DNA of 64,000 bases from Mitsuaria sp. WAJ17 (GTDB taxonomy: Bacteria; Pseudomonadota; Gammaproteobacteria; Burkholderiales; Burkholderiaceae_C), in NCBI RefSeq assembly GCF_014174515.1, contig NZ_JACJUG010000005.1, forward strand, positions 1 through 64,000, read 5' to 3'. Both the position numbers and the translations under genes were made by a program. Positions 25,596 to 34,009 of the stretch are shown piece by piece. The notes below the pieces were generated by a model. It made no database searches and was not told where the DNA came from. It saw only the letters and a program-made list of their open reading frames with translations. Position 1 is the first letter of the stretch, and the number at the start of each line of letters is the position of its first letter.

Positions 25596-25621
25596 GTTCG
25601 AATCGCCACTACGATTGGCAT
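25592..25621 (-). CDS. Nine-codon leader frame MPIVVAIRT
   Basis: ATG at 25621 is preceded by a strong AGAAGGGAACGCT ribosome site. The frame ends after nine codons with a TGA that overlaps the GTG start of the next gene. Its likely purpose is to deliver ribosomes to that weak start, although a simple misreading of the true start remains possible. Confidence 0.35.
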   Translation of the reverse strand: MPIVVAIRT

Positions 25622-25774
25622 AGCGTTCCCTTCTTTTACCCCCTTGTGCAGCGCATGCAGCGAACAGAATGTTACGCAGCTGTCAGCGCACCAGGGGGCA
25701 TCGAACTCGCTTGGCGCGCAAAGCGCACACCGGAAATCGCCCGGCGACATGCGGACTGAGGTTTCTCGCGAACG

Positions 25775-25800
25775 AAAAAAAGCCCGGTCATGCCGGGCTT
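25775..25800 (-). terminator. Rho-independent terminator of tRNA-Phe
   Basis: AAGCCCGG (25780-25787) pairs with CCGGGCTT (25793-25800) around a five-base loop, and on the minus strand a run of seven T follows. It lies 43 bases 3' of the tRNA-Phe gene. Confidence 0.85.
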
Positions 25801-25842
25801 CTTGCACCCCAAAACGCTAAGCGGCGCTTGGAGTTTTTATCT

Positions 25843-25918
25843 TGGTGGCCAAGGGCGGAATCGAACCACCGACACGCGGATTTTCAATCCGCTGCTCTAC
25901 CAACTGAGCTACTTGGCC
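25843..25918 (-). tRNA. tRNA-Phe(GAA)
   Basis: Complete 76-base cloverleaf on the minus strand, starting GGCCAAGTAGCTCAGTTGG and ending with an encoded CCA. The anticodon loop TTGAAAA gives GAA, and the T-arm reads GGTTCGATTCC. It is the intact parent of the two 3'-end copies at 22154 and 21458. Confidence 0.97.
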
Positions 25919-25982
25919 ATCTTTGCCTCACCAACCGCTTCGTCTTGCGACGCCGTGATCAGCGAAGACCATGACTATAACA

Positions 25983-26693
25983 CTAAATTTGGCTGTTGCG
26001 CTTGTTTCTTGAAAGATCGACGCCCAGCTGCTTCAGCTTGCGGTACAGGTGGGTGCGTTCCAGGCCGGTCTTTTCAGCCACGCGGGTCATGGAGCCGTTC
26101 TCCTTGGCTAGGTGGAACTCGAAGTAGCTCTTCTCGAAGGCGTCGCGGGCCTCGCGCAGGGGGCGGTCCAGCTCGAACAGTTGCTCGGAAGCCAGTGCCT
26201 GCACGGGGGCGATAGCCGGGGCGGCACTGTGGACGCCATGGCTCATCACGGCCCCGTGCGCGTGCATGGGCAGCTCAGGCCTCGTGGCATAGCTGGGCAT
26301 GCCGGGCGGCGGCGCGGCGGGGCGCGGGGCGGTCTTCACCAGGGCCTGCTCCACGGCGCGCAGCAGCTTCTGCAAGGTGATGGGCTTTTCAAGGAAGGCG
26401 ATGGCGCCGAACTTGGTGGCCTCCACCGCGGTGTCGATGGTGCCGTGGCCGCTCATCATGATCACGGGCATGGTCAGCTGGCCGCTGCTGCCCCACTCTT
26501 TGAGCAGGGTGACGCCATCGACGTCGGGCATCCAGATGTCCAGCAGCACGAGGTCGGGCCGCATGCGCTCGCGGACGGCGCGCGCCTGGCCGGCGTTCTC
26601 GGCCAGTTCGATGGTGTGACCTTCGTCGGTCAGGATTTCAGACAACAGGGCGCGGATGCCCAGTTCGTCGTCAACAACAAGAATGGTTGCCAT
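25983..26693 (-). CDS. ntrX: NtrX-type response regulator without AAA+ domain
   Basis: 236-residue response regulator. The receiver domain (about 1-120) has the acidic pocket DDE and the phospho-acceptor aspartate in LLDIWMPD, with a conserved lysine in EKPI. A proline- and alanine-rich linker (about 120-165) leads to a Fis-type helix-turn-helix (SMTRVAEKTGLERTHLYRKLKQLG). Full-length NtrX has a central sigma-54-activating AAA+ domain of about 240 residues, which is absent here, so it cannot drive sigma-54 open-complex formation itself. It lies 13 bases after the partner kinase. Confidence 0.9.
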   Translation of the reverse strand: MATILVVDDELGIRALLSEILTDEGHTIELAENAGQARAVRERMRPDLVLLDIWMPDVDGVTLLKEWGSSGQLTMPVIMMSGHGTIDTAVEATKFGAIAFLEKPITLQKLLRAVEQALVKTAPRPAAPPPGMPSYATRPELPMHAHGAVMSHGVHSAAPAIAPVQALASEQLFELDRPLREARDAFEKSYFEFHLAKENGSMTRVAEKTGLERTHLYRKLKQLGVDLSRNKRNSQI

Positions 26694-26706
26694 GTATGCC
26701 TACTGT

Positions 26707-28965
26707 TCACGCGGCCCCGGGAGCGTCGCTCGGCTCGGCCGGGCTCGGTGCAGTCGCGAGTTTTGAAAATGATAACGAAACTTGCGCGCCATTCGGCGGC
26801 AGGGACTCGTCGCCCTCGGGATGCAGATTGCTGAGGCGGATCCGCGCCCCGTGTTCATCGGCGATCTTCTTGACCACGGCAAGCCCCAGGCCCGTGCCCT
26901 TGGACTTGGTGGTCACGTAGGGTTCGAAGGCTCTCTTGAGCACCTTCTCCGCAAAGCCGGGGCCGTTGTCCGAGATCACGAGGCGCAAGCCACGCAGTTC
27001 GCCAGTGTCGCCGACGGATTTGAGCGTGCGTACCCGCACATGCCCTTGCTCTCGATCAGCAACTGCGTCCAGGGCGTTCTGCACGAGGTTGTGGATGACC
27101 TGGCGCAGCTGGGTGGCGTCGCCCACGATGAGGGGCAGCTCATGGCTCAGCTCGGCATGCAGGCGGCCGGCTTCCTGGGCCGAGACGTAGAGCATCAGCA
27201 CCTCGCCCACCAGGGCGTTGAGGTCCAGGGGCTTGAGCTGGGCGGCGGGCAGGCGGGCGTAGTCGCGGAACTCGTTGACCAGCTGCTTCATGGCCTGCAC
27301 CTGATTGACGATGGTGCCCACCGAGCGCACCAGCATGGCCTGGTCCGCCCCCTCCAGCTTGGCCTCGAGCTTGTGCTGCAGGCGCTCGGCGGAGAGCTGG
27401 ATTGGCGTCAACGGGTTCTTGATCTCATGGGCCAGACGCCGCGCGACCTCGCTCCACGCGGCAGAGCGCTGGGCGGAGACCACCTCGGAGATGTCGTCGA
27501 ACACGATCAGGCGCTCGCCCTCGGGCAGGCTGGCGCCGCGCACGAGCAGTGTGAGGGCCTCCTCCTTGCCGGGCAGCTTGAGCTCGAAGCTGTCCTGCCA
27601 GGTGCCGTCGTTGTCCATGCTGCTAGCGAAGCGCTGCGCCACCTCCGCCGCGAAGTCCTGCAGCTCGGGCACGGCCTCCATGCGCTGGCCCTGGTAGGCC
27701 GACAGGGGCAGGCGCAGGATGCGGGTGGCGCCGGGGTTGATGGTGTCCATGCCGCCGCGGGCATCGAAGCCGATCACGCCGGCAGTGAGGTTGTCCAGGA
27801 TGGTCTGCAGATGGGTGCGGGCGCTCTCCAGCTGGGTTACGCTCTGCTCGACCATGTGGCGAGCGTCGGCCAACTGCTGGGTCATGTCGGCGAAGCTGCG
27901 GGTCAGGCCGCCCAGCTCGTCGCGCGAGGCGATGGTGGGCTTGGCGGTGAGGTCGCCCTGGGCCACCTGGCGCATGCCGTCGGCCAGCAGCAGCAGGGGC
28001 TGGGCGAGCTGATCGCCCAGGGTCACGGCCAGCAGCAGGGCCGCGAACACGGCCAGGATCAGCACCAGAGTCAGGGTGCCGAGGTACATCTGGCGCATGC
28101 CGTCGCGCTCCAGGGAACGCTGCTGGTACTCGAGGTTGGCGTTCTGCACGGCCAGGGCATTGGCCAGCACCGAGCCCGGCAGGCCCTGCACCACCATCAG
28201 GTAGCGGTCGCTGGCCCCCAGGCTGAAGTCGTTGCTGGGCACCACGGCCAGGGCGCGGATGCGGGCCTGGCCCTCCAGGGCCTTGGACTCGTCCTCCAGG
28301 CCCTCGATCTTGCTGATCACGCCCTGGCGCCGGGCATCGCGCAGCAGGTTGCTGCTGGTGCGGCTGAGGGTGAGGGCCGGATTCTCGGCGCCGCCCACCA
28401 CGAACAGGGGCTGACCATTGGCGCCCAGCAGGCTCACGGAGCGAGCCGAGAGCTGGTCGCGCAGCCGCTCCAGGGCAAGCGTCATCGGCGTGCTGCCGCC
28501 CTGTTCGCCCAGGCGCTCGGCGGCACTCTTGGTCTTGCTGCCCAGCTCGTTGACCAAGCCGTCCAGCGTGCCCTGGCCCAGCTTCAGCCCGGCCTCCAGC
28601 GCGCTGGCCAGGCGCACGTCGAACCAGCTCTCGATGGAGCGGTTCACGAACTGGTAGGACACGGTGTAGATCAGCACGCCGGGCACCACGCCCACCAGGG
28701 CGAAGATGCCGGCCAGCTTGAGCAGCAGGCGGCTGCCAAACTTGCCGCGCCGCACGCGCAGCACCAGGCGCACGCCGGCGCTGATGATCACGGTGGCCAG
28801 CACCAGGGCCACACCCACGTTGAGCCAGAACAGCCAGCCGTAGTGCCGCTCGAAGAAACCGCGCTCGGCTGTAGCGCCGATGGACAGCAGGAAGGCCAGC
28901 AGGCCCGCCGCCCCGGCAACCGCCAGGAGCGAGACCAGCCAGGCCCAGCGCCTCACACGGCTCAT
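26707..28965 (-). CDS. ntrY: NtrY-type membrane sensor histidine kinase
   Basis: 752-residue sensor kinase for the adjacent NtrX-like regulator. Hydrophobic helices lie at about 10-30, 40-65 and 80-105. An extracytoplasmic-like region follows up to about 290 and another helix near 300. Then come HAMP, PAS (about 400-500), the H-box RRLAHEIKNPLTPIQLSAERL, and an ATP-binding domain with NALDA, DNGPGF and GTGLGLAVVKKI motifs. NtrY/NtrX pairs respond to nitrogen or redox state in other proteobacteria; the signal here is not readable. Its start overlaps (ATGA) the end of a small frame made of 75-base repeats. Confidence 0.92.
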   Translation of the reverse strand: MSRVRRWAWLVSLLAVAGAAGLLAFLLSIGATAERGFFERHYGWLFWLNVGVALVLATVIISAGVRLVLRVRRGKFGSRLLLKLAGIFALVGVVPGVLIYTVSYQFVNRSIESWFDVRLASALEAGLKLGQGTLDGLVNELGSKTKSAAERLGEQGGSTPMTLALERLRDQLSARSVSLLGANGQPLFVVGGAENPALTLSRTSSNLLRDARRQGVISKIEGLEDESKALEGQARIRALAVVPSNDFSLGASDRYLMVVQGLPGSVLANALAVQNANLEYQQRSLERDGMRQMYLGTLTLVLILAVFAALLLAVTLGDQLAQPLLLLADGMRQVAQGDLTAKPTIASRDELGGLTRSFADMTQQLADARHMVEQSVTQLESARTHLQTILDNLTAGVIGFDARGGMDTINPGATRILRLPLSAYQGQRMEAVPELQDFAAEVAQRFASSMDNDGTWQDSFELKLPGKEEALTLLVRGASLPEGERLIVFDDISEVVSAQRSAAWSEVARRLAHEIKNPLTPIQLSAERLQHKLEAKLEGADQAMLVRSVGTIVNQVQAMKQLVNEFRDYARLPAAQLKPLDLNALVGEVLMLYVSAQEAGRLHAELSHELPLIVGDATQLRQVIHNLVQNALDAVADREQGHVRVRTLKSVGDTGELRGLRLVISDNGPGFAEKVLKRAFEPYVTTKSKGTGLGLAVVKKIADEHGARIRLSNLHPEGDESLPPNGAQVSLSFSKLATAPSPAEPSDAPGAA

Positions 28966-29189
28966 TGGAGCACCCTTCGCACTGCGTGCTGTCCCGCCAG
29001 GCGGGAATGAGCCCCTTCGGGCGGCCGGGCGGCGATCACCGCGCGCACCCTTCGCACTGCGTGCTGTCCCGCCAGGCGGGAATGAGCCCCTTCGGGCGGC
29101 CGGGCGGCGATCACCGTGCGCACCCTTCGCACTGCGTGCTGTCCCGCCAGGCGGGAATGAGCCCCTTCGGGCGGCCGGGCGGCGCTCAT
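28962..29189 (-). CDS. Repeat-encoded small frame, 75 codons
   Basis: Open frame of 75 codons made almost entirely of three 25-residue repeats (AARPPEGAHSRLAGQHAVRRV). Its ATG overlaps the DUF4390 stop and its TGA overlaps the ntrY start, both as ATGA. It has no recognisable fold and may be only a bridge that keeps ribosomes moving across the inserted repeats. Real protein production is uncertain. Confidence 0.3.
   Translation of the reverse strand: MSAARPPEGAHSRLAGQHAVRRVRTVIAARPPEGAHSRLAGQHAVRRVRAVIAARPPEGAHSRLAGQHAVRRVLQ
28971..29184. repeat. Three tandem copies of a 75-base repeat
   Basis: Copies start at 28971, 29046 and 29121; the last is about 64 bases. They are nearly identical, with differences only near the junctions. 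Each copy contains the dyad TCCCGCC-A-GGCGGGA and a second GC-rich arm, resembling REP-like intergenic palindromes. The whole gap between DUF4390 and ntrY is made of this repeat. Confidence 0.92.
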
Positions 29190-29857
29190 GGCTGCAGCCG
29201 GCCGCTGAAGTCAGGCGCGAGATTGAGCTTGTGCTCCACGCTCAGGCCCCAGCCCTGGGGCGCGCCCAGGCCGATCTGCATGGGGCGGGGCAGTTGGGAG
29301 GTGTCCAGCTTGTAGCTGAACTCGAGGTAGTACTTGCCGTCCTCATCGATGTCACGAGGCTCGGCGATACGCCAGCCGGAGACTCCGCGCATGAAAGCCA
29401 GGGCCTCGGGCAGGCTGTCGAAGTTCTGGTGCAGGCCTTCGGTGGTCACCCGGTACTGTCGGGTCAGGGGCTGCCAGACCAGGCGCCAGCTGCGCACGCC
29501 ACGGGCAGCCCGGGCATCGCGCCAGTACCAGCGGCTGCGCATCACATTGACTTCGGCCTGGAAATAGACCGGCAGACCCTTGAGCAGGGCTTCCTCGACC
29601 GGCTTGGTCAGCTCGAAGCGGGCGCTGAAGCTCAGCAGCAGGCCTTCGTCGGTGCGCTCGGTGCGCAGGTCGCTCAGGTGGATGCCCTCCGCCCGCGCTA
29701 CGGGCACCGCCCCCAGCACCAGGGTCAGCACCATCAGCAGGCTCCAGGCCCAGCGCAGCGCCCGCTGCCTCCAGGCCACGGCGCAGCCCGGGCCCTTGAA
29801 GGACCAGGCACAGCGCAGCAGACATGGCGCCTCGTGCGCCAGGGGGGCGAAAACCAT
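29186..29857 (-). CDS. DUF4390-family exported protein
   Basis: 223-residue protein of the DUF4390 family, always found near rsmB and ntrY in betaproteobacteria. A basic N-terminus and a long hydrophobic helix (WSLLMVLTLVLGAVPVARA, about 38-56) act as a signal peptide or anchor; the rest is beta-rich (GLLLSFSARFEL, YFQAEVNVMRSRWYWRD). Function is unknown. It starts inside the rsmB stop (TGATG) and ends overlapping the repeat frame, so the four genes from rsmB to ntrX appear to be one operon. Confidence 0.85.
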   Translation of the reverse strand: MVFAPLAHEAPCLLRCAWSFKGPGCAVAWRQRALRWAWSLLMVLTLVLGAVPVARAEGIHLSDLRTERTDEGLLLSFSARFELTKPVEEALLKGLPVYFQAEVNVMRSRWYWRDARAARGVRSWRLVWQPLTRQYRVTTEGLHQNFDSLPEALAFMRGVSGWRIAEPRDIDEDGKYYLEFSYKLDTSQLPRPMQIGLGAPQGWGLSVEHKLNLAPDFSGRLQP

Positions 29858-31266
29858 CAGCGGGTGGATGCAGGCGATTTCAGGAGCAGGGCATAGAAGA
29901 AGCCGTCCAGCGGGACGGCCTGCCCGGCCGCGTCTCGGGAGCCATTGTCAGGCACGGGCAGCAGATGGCCCGTGAGCCCTGCGCACTCCGCGGCTTCGGC
30001 GTCCGGCTGGCGTTGCAAAAATGCGTCGACCTGGTCCTGCCCCTCGGCCTTGAAGAGCGAGCAGGTGGCATAGACCAAGCGACCACCGGGCTTGAGCAGG
30101 GGCCACAGGGCGTCCAGCAGCTCGGCCTGGATGCGGGCCAGCTGGGGGATGTCTTCGGGGCGGCGCAGCCAGCGCACGTCCGGGTGGCGGCGCACGATGC
30201 CGGAGGCGCTGCAGGGGGCGTCCAGCAAGATGGCGTCAAAGGGGCGGCCGTCCCACCACTGAGCGGTCTGGCGGGCGTCCACGGCGCGGGTCTGGGCCTG
30301 CAGCTGGAGGCGGCGCAGGTTGTCCTCGACGCGGGACAGACGCTCGGGATCGGCGTCCAGAGCCAGGAGGTCCAGCGATTGCAGCTCCAGCAGGTGCGCG
30401 GTCTTGCCCCCGGGGGCCGAGCAGGCGTCCAGCACCCGGGCGCCGGGCGGCAGGGCGGGCAGGGTCAGATCTTGCCCCTCTGCGCCGCGCCCCCGCAGCG
30501 CGGCCACGGTCAGCGCGGCCACGGTCAGCGGGGCGGCTATCTGGGCGGCGGCGTCCTGGACCGAGACGGCGCCCTGCTCGAAGCCCGGCAGGGCAGCCAC
30601 GGGCTGGGGCCGCTCCAGCAGCAGGGCCTGGGGCAGGCGCTCGCCCGGCAGGCGCGAAGCCATGCCCTGCGCCGCCAGCCGCGCCTGATAGGCCGTGGCA
30701 CTGCCCTGGCGGGCATTGACGCGCAGGGTCATGGGCGGGCGACTGTTGTTGGCGGCGAGGATGCCCTGCCAGTGCTGGGGCCAGTCCTGGCGGACGCGGT
30801 CTATCCACCACTGCGGATGGTTGTGGTGGGCCACCGGGTCGCGCTGCAGGCCCTGGACCAGGGCCTCGCGCTCGCGCAGGAAGCGGCGCAGCACCGCATT
30901 GACGAAGCCCGCGCTGGGCGCTGCGCGCTGGCGCACAGCGCGCACAGTCTGATCGACCACGGTGTGCGCGGCGTAGGGCGGATCGTCACTGGGCCACAGC
31001 AGGGCCAGGGCGCACAGCAGCAGGTTCTCGACCTTGGGCGGCGGCGCCTTGGGCGCCAGCTGGCGGCGTAGGGCCTGGGCCGCCCCCAGTTGGCGCAGCA
31101 CCAGGAAGCTCAGGGCCTGGGTGCCGGGGCGCAGCTCGCGCGGGCAGCGGGCCAGCACATCAGTGAGCGAACGCCCCTGGCGCACGGCCTGGACGGCGTC
31201 CGCCGTCTGCTGCAGGAGGCGCTGCAGGGGGATGCCGGCAGCAGGGGAAGAGGAGGTTTCTGACAC
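29857..31266 (-). CDS. rsmB: 16S rRNA (cytosine-967-C5)-methyltransferase
   Basis: SAM-dependent methyltransferase that modifies C967 of 16S rRNA. The N-terminal NusB-like RNA-binding domain (about 15-145) ends FVNAVLRRFLRER. The catalytic Rossmann domain has the SAM loop LDACSAPGGKTAHLLE, DAPCSASG with one catalytic Cys and YATCSLFKAE with the second. The length of 469 is slightly long. A 15-base in-frame tandem duplication (30497-30526) doubles the pentapeptide LTVAA between the domains. It heads the operon with DUF4390 and ntrYX. Confidence 0.95.
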   Translation of the reverse strand: MSETSSSPAAGIPLQRLLQQTADAVQAVRQGRSLTDVLARCPRELRPGTQALSFLVLRQLGAAQALRRQLAPKAPPPKVENLLLCALALLWPSDDPPYAAHTVVDQTVRAVRQRAAPSAGFVNAVLRRFLREREALVQGLQRDPVAHHNHPQWWIDRVRQDWPQHWQGILAANNSRPPMTLRVNARQGSATAYQARLAAQGMASRLPGERLPQALLLERPQPVAALPGFEQGAVSVQDAAAQIAAPLTVAALTVAALRGRGAEGQDLTLPALPPGARVLDACSAPGGKTAHLLELQSLDLLALDADPERLSRVEDNLRRLQLQAQTRAVDARQTAQWWDGRPFDAILLDAPCSASGIVRRHPDVRWLRRPEDIPQLARIQAELLDALWPLLKPGGRLVYATCSLFKAEGQDQVDAFLQRQPDAEAAECAGLTGHLLPVPDNGSRDAAGQAVPLDGFFYALLLKSPASTR

Positions 31267-31422
31267 CCGGGCAGTGTAAGTGCGGGGCTGCGGCCAGGCT
31301 TAGACCGGCGTGAAGCGCGCAGAGGCTTGCCCGGTCGTGGCCTGGGGCCAAGTCCGGACCCAGCGCACCGGATCGATCCAAAAAGGCCACAATCCGCGCA
31401 GGAAAAGCAGCGAGAGATCCCC

Positions 31423-32148
31423 ATGCCCGGCAAGACCGCCCCCCTTCCCGCCCTCAGCGCCGACGAGCTGGCCGCCCTGCCCGCCTCGGAGCGCGTGCGC
31501 TACCGGCTGCTGGCCGCCGACTGCCGCCACCATGCCAATGACAATATTGCCGACTTCATCGAGGACGGCGAGCTCGACGAGATCCAGGCCGAAGTCCAGC
31601 GGCAGCTGCAGGGCGTGCTCCGCGCCCTGGTGATCGACACCGACAGCGACCACAACACCCAGGAGACCGCCAAGCGCGTGGCCAAGATGTTCGTGCGCGA
31701 GGTCTTCAAGGGGCGCTACGTCCAGGCCCCGGACGTCACCGAGTTCCCCAACGTCACCCGGCTCAACGAGCTGATGATCGTGGGACCCATCACCGTGCGC
31801 TCGGCCTGCTCGCACCACCTGTGCCCCATCGTCGGCCGGGTGTGGATCGGCCTGCTGCCCAATGAGCACTCCAACCTGATCGGTCTGTCCAAGTACGCGC
31901 GGCTCACCGACTGGATCATGAGCCGCCCCCAGATCCAGGAAGAGGCCGTGACCATGCTGGCCAACGAGCTGCAGGAGCGTGTGCAGCCGGACGGCCTGGG
32001 CATCGTGATGGAGGCCGACCATTTCTGCATGCATTGGCGCGGCGTCAAGGACAGCGAGTCCATGATGACCAACAGTGTGATGCGCGGCGCCTTCCTCAAG
32101 GACCCCAATCTGCGCCGCGAGTTCCTCTCCCTGCTCAGCAAGAAGTAA
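31423..32148 (+). CDS. folE: GTP cyclohydrolase I
   Basis: Converts GTP to 7,8-dihydroneopterin triphosphate, the entry to folate, pterin and queuosine synthesis. Zinc ligands are seen in SACSHHLCP (Cys129, His132) and DHFCMHWRG. The 241-residue length includes about 30 extra N-terminal residues compared with E. coli FolE. The ATG at 31423 follows GAGAG at suitable distance. A BLUF photosensor gene starts 22 bases after the stop with its own AGGAG, so the two are probably co-transcribed. queC, another queuosine gene, lies 1 kb downstream on the other strand. Confidence 0.95.
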   Translation: MPGKTAPLPALSADELAALPASERVRYRLLAADCRHHANDNIADFIEDGELDEIQAEVQRQLQGVLRALVIDTDSDHNTQETAKRVAKMFVREVFKGRYVQAPDVTEFPNVTRLNELMIVGPITVRSACSHHLCPIVGRVWIGLLPNEHSNLIGLSKYARLTDWIMSRPQIQEEAVTMLANELQERVQPDGLGIVMEADHFCMHWRGVKDSESMMTNSVMRGAFLKDPNLRREFLSLLSKK

Positions 32149-32169
32149 GCACTTTCCCAGGAGCCAGCC

Positions 32170-32592
32170 ATGCTCGTCCGTCTTCTCTACGCCAGCCGTG
32201 CCGCCGAAGGCACCAAGGAAGCCCAGCTGGCGGCCATCCTCAAGCAGTCCCGCGAACACAACCCGGCCGAGGGCATCACCGGCTTGCTGTGCCTCAGCGA
32301 CGGCGTCTTCATCCAGGTGCTGGAGGGCGGCCGCGATGCCGTCAACGCGCGCTACAAAGCCATCGTGCAGGACCCGCGCCACCACGACGTGATCCTGCTG
32401 AGCTATGAAGAGATCGACGAGCGCCGCTTCGCCGGCTGGAGCATGGGCCAGGTCAACCTGCACCGGCTCAACCCGGCCCTGGTGCTCAAGTACTGCGAGA
32501 GCACCCGCCTCAACCCTTACACCATGCGCGGCCAGGCCTTGATGGCGCTGTTCCAGGAGCTGGTGAGCTCGGGCGTGATCGAGTGCAGCTGA
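32170..32592 (+). CDS. Short BLUF blue-light photosensor
   Basis: 140-residue protein that is essentially one BLUF domain plus a short helical tail. All five hallmark flavin-pocket residues are present at Tyr7, Asn31, Gln49, Trp90 and Met92. Their spacing matches AppA (Tyr21, Asn45, Gln63, Trp104, Met106) exactly, so FAD binding and a blue-light photocycle are very likely. There is no output domain, so it should act through protein-protein contact. Its place behind folE is notable, since pterins derived from FolE are also light-absorbing cofactors. The ribosome site AGGAG is 7 bases from the ATG. Confidence 0.93.
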   Translation: MLVRLLYASRAAEGTKEAQLAAILKQSREHNPAEGITGLLCLSDGVFIQVLEGGRDAVNARYKAIVQDPRHHDVILLSYEEIDERRFAGWSMGQVNLHRLNPALVLKYCESTRLNPYTMRGQALMALFQELVSSGVIECS

Positions 32593-32611
32593 TCAGCCCG
32601 GCAGGCTGATC
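32591..32611. terminator. Bidirectional hairpin between convergent genes
   Basis: GATCAGCC (32591-32598) pairs with GGCTGATC (32604-32611) around CGGCA. The stem overlaps the stop codons of both the BLUF gene and the convergent LemA-like gene. No T-run is present. Confidence 0.5.
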
Positions 32612-33167
32612 ACAGCGAGCGCGCCTCGCCAAAGCCGAAGAAGCTGGCCAGCAGCCGCGTGGGGAACTGCTGCACCGCCTCGTTGTAGACGCCCACGGCC
32701 TGGTTGAAGACCTGCCGGGCGAAGGCGCGCTGGCGCTCCACCATCTTCAACTCGTCCACCAGGGCGAAGACCTCCGGATGCTCGGCCAACGCGCCATGGT
32801 GCTCCACGAGCGACATCAGCCGCGTCAGCGCCGCCGCATGCACGGCCGCCGCCACGGCCAGGGCGGCCACCGGGTCCGCCGCATAGGGCTTGGCACGCAC
32901 GGCATTGGCGGCGGACTGGGCCTCGCCCTGGGCGTTCTCCAGAGCGTCGAAGGTGGCCTGCTCGTTCTGCAGCAGGGGCCGCAGCTGCTCCAGCAGCCGG
33001 GCGCAGAGCTGGGCACGCTGCGTCAGCAGGCCGTCCAGTTGGCCGTAGGCGGTGCCGATGGCGTTGCGCAGCCGCATCATGCGGTTGTAGCCGCCCACGC
33101 CCCAGAAGAAGAGCATGGCGGCCAGCAGCCAGGGGGTCCAGGACCAGGACGTCATCCAGGACATCAT
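32610..33167 (-). CDS. LemA-family protein
   Basis: 185-residue protein with an N-terminal membrane helix (about 10-25, [18 protein letters not shown]) and a long helical-hairpin body. The LemA signature [22 protein letters not shown] is near the start, and [26 protein letters not shown] near the end. LemA proteins are membrane-associated and of poorly defined function. The usual partner, a TPM-domain protein, is not beside it. Its start overlaps the queC stop by 4 bases. Confidence 0.88.
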   Translation of the reverse strand: MMSWMTSWSWTPWLLAAMLFFWGVGGYNRMMRLRNAIGTAYGQLDGLLTQRAQLCARLLEQLRPLLQNEQATFDALENAQGEAQSAANAVRAKPYAADPVAALAVAAAVHAAALTRLMSLVEHHGALAEHPEVFALVDELKMVERQRAFARQVFNQAVGVYNEAVQQFPTRLLASFFGFGEARSL

Positions 33168-33898
33168 GCACCGGCGCGCTGCAGCGCCAGGAAACCCTCG
33201 TAGCCCTGGGCCCGTAGCTCACAGGCCGGGCAGCTCCCGCAGCCATAGCCCCAGGCGTGGCGCTGCTGGCGCTCGCCCAGGTAGCAGGTGTGGGTGTGCT
33301 CGATGATGAGCTCGTTCAGCGCGGCGCCGCCCAGCTGCTGGGTCAGGGCCCAGGTCTGGGCCTTGGTGATGAACATCAGCGGCGTCTCGATGGTCATGGG
33401 CTGGTCCAGGCCCAGGCTCAGGGCCACCTGCAGGGCCTTGAGGGTGTTGTCGCGGCAGTCGGGGTAGCCGGAGTAGTCCGTCTCGCACATGCCGCCCACC
33501 AGCACCGAGGCGCCGCGGCGGTAGGCCAGGGTGGCGGCGAAGCTCAGGAAGAGCAGGTTGCGGCCCGGCACGAAGGTGTTGGGCAGGCCGTTGGCCTGCA
33601 TCTCAATGGCGCGGGATTCGGTCAGCGCGGTGTCGGAGATCTGGCCCAGCAGGGCGAGGTCCAGCATATGGTCCTCGCCCAGCCTGGCGGCCCAGGCGGG
33701 AAACTGCGCGGCGAGTTCGCGGCGCACGGTCTGGCGGCAGTCCAGCTCGATGCGGTGGCGCTGACCGTAGTCGAACCCGATCGTCTCGACCTGGGCGTAG
33801 CGATCGAGCGCCCAGGCCAGGCAGGCGGTGGAGTCCTGGCCGCCGGAGAAGAGCACCAGGGCCTTGCGGGTGGAATTGGCTTGCGGAGGAAGACTCAT
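33164..33898 (-). CDS. queC: 7-cyano-7-deazaguanine (preQ0) synthase
   Basis: ATP-dependent enzyme converting 7-carboxy-7-deazaguanine to preQ0 in queuosine synthesis. The PP-loop motif [12 protein letters not shown] lies at residues 13-24, and the C-terminus has the zinc-binding cysteines in [22 protein letters not shown]. At 244 residues the length is normal. The start at 33898 is chosen by alignment of the PP-loop to the N-terminus, since no strong ribosome site is seen and a longer frame extends to 34711. It overlaps the LemA-like gene downstream and diverges from the DUF4139 gene. Confidence 0.95.
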   Translation of the reverse strand: MSLPPQANSTRKALVLFSGGQDSTACLAWALDRYAQVETIGFDYGQRHRIELDCRQTVRRELAAQFPAWAARLGEDHMLDLALLGQISDTALTESRAIEMQANGLPNTFVPGRNLLFLSFAATLAYRRGASVLVGGMCETDYSGYPDCRDNTLKALQVALSLGLDQPMTIETPLMFITKAQTWALTQQLGGAALNELIIEHTHTCYLGERQQRHAWGYGCGSCPACELRAQGYEGFLALQRAGA

Positions 33899-34009
33899 GG
33901 GCCGCAGTGTGCCATTGCCGATCGCAGCACGCGCCGGGAGCCCTCTCGACATCGCCCGGCGGCGGGCCGTCGGTGTTAGGCTGAAGTCCCCCCTGGAAGC
34001 CCCGCAGCC

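Noticed and set aside
26782..29010. Plus-strand open frame of 742 codons opposite ntrY
   Set aside because: Shadow of the kinase gene; the minus-strand frame has full kinase motifs.
28971..29184. CRISPR array
   Set aside because: The 75-base units are contiguous with no unique spacers and no cas genes nearby.
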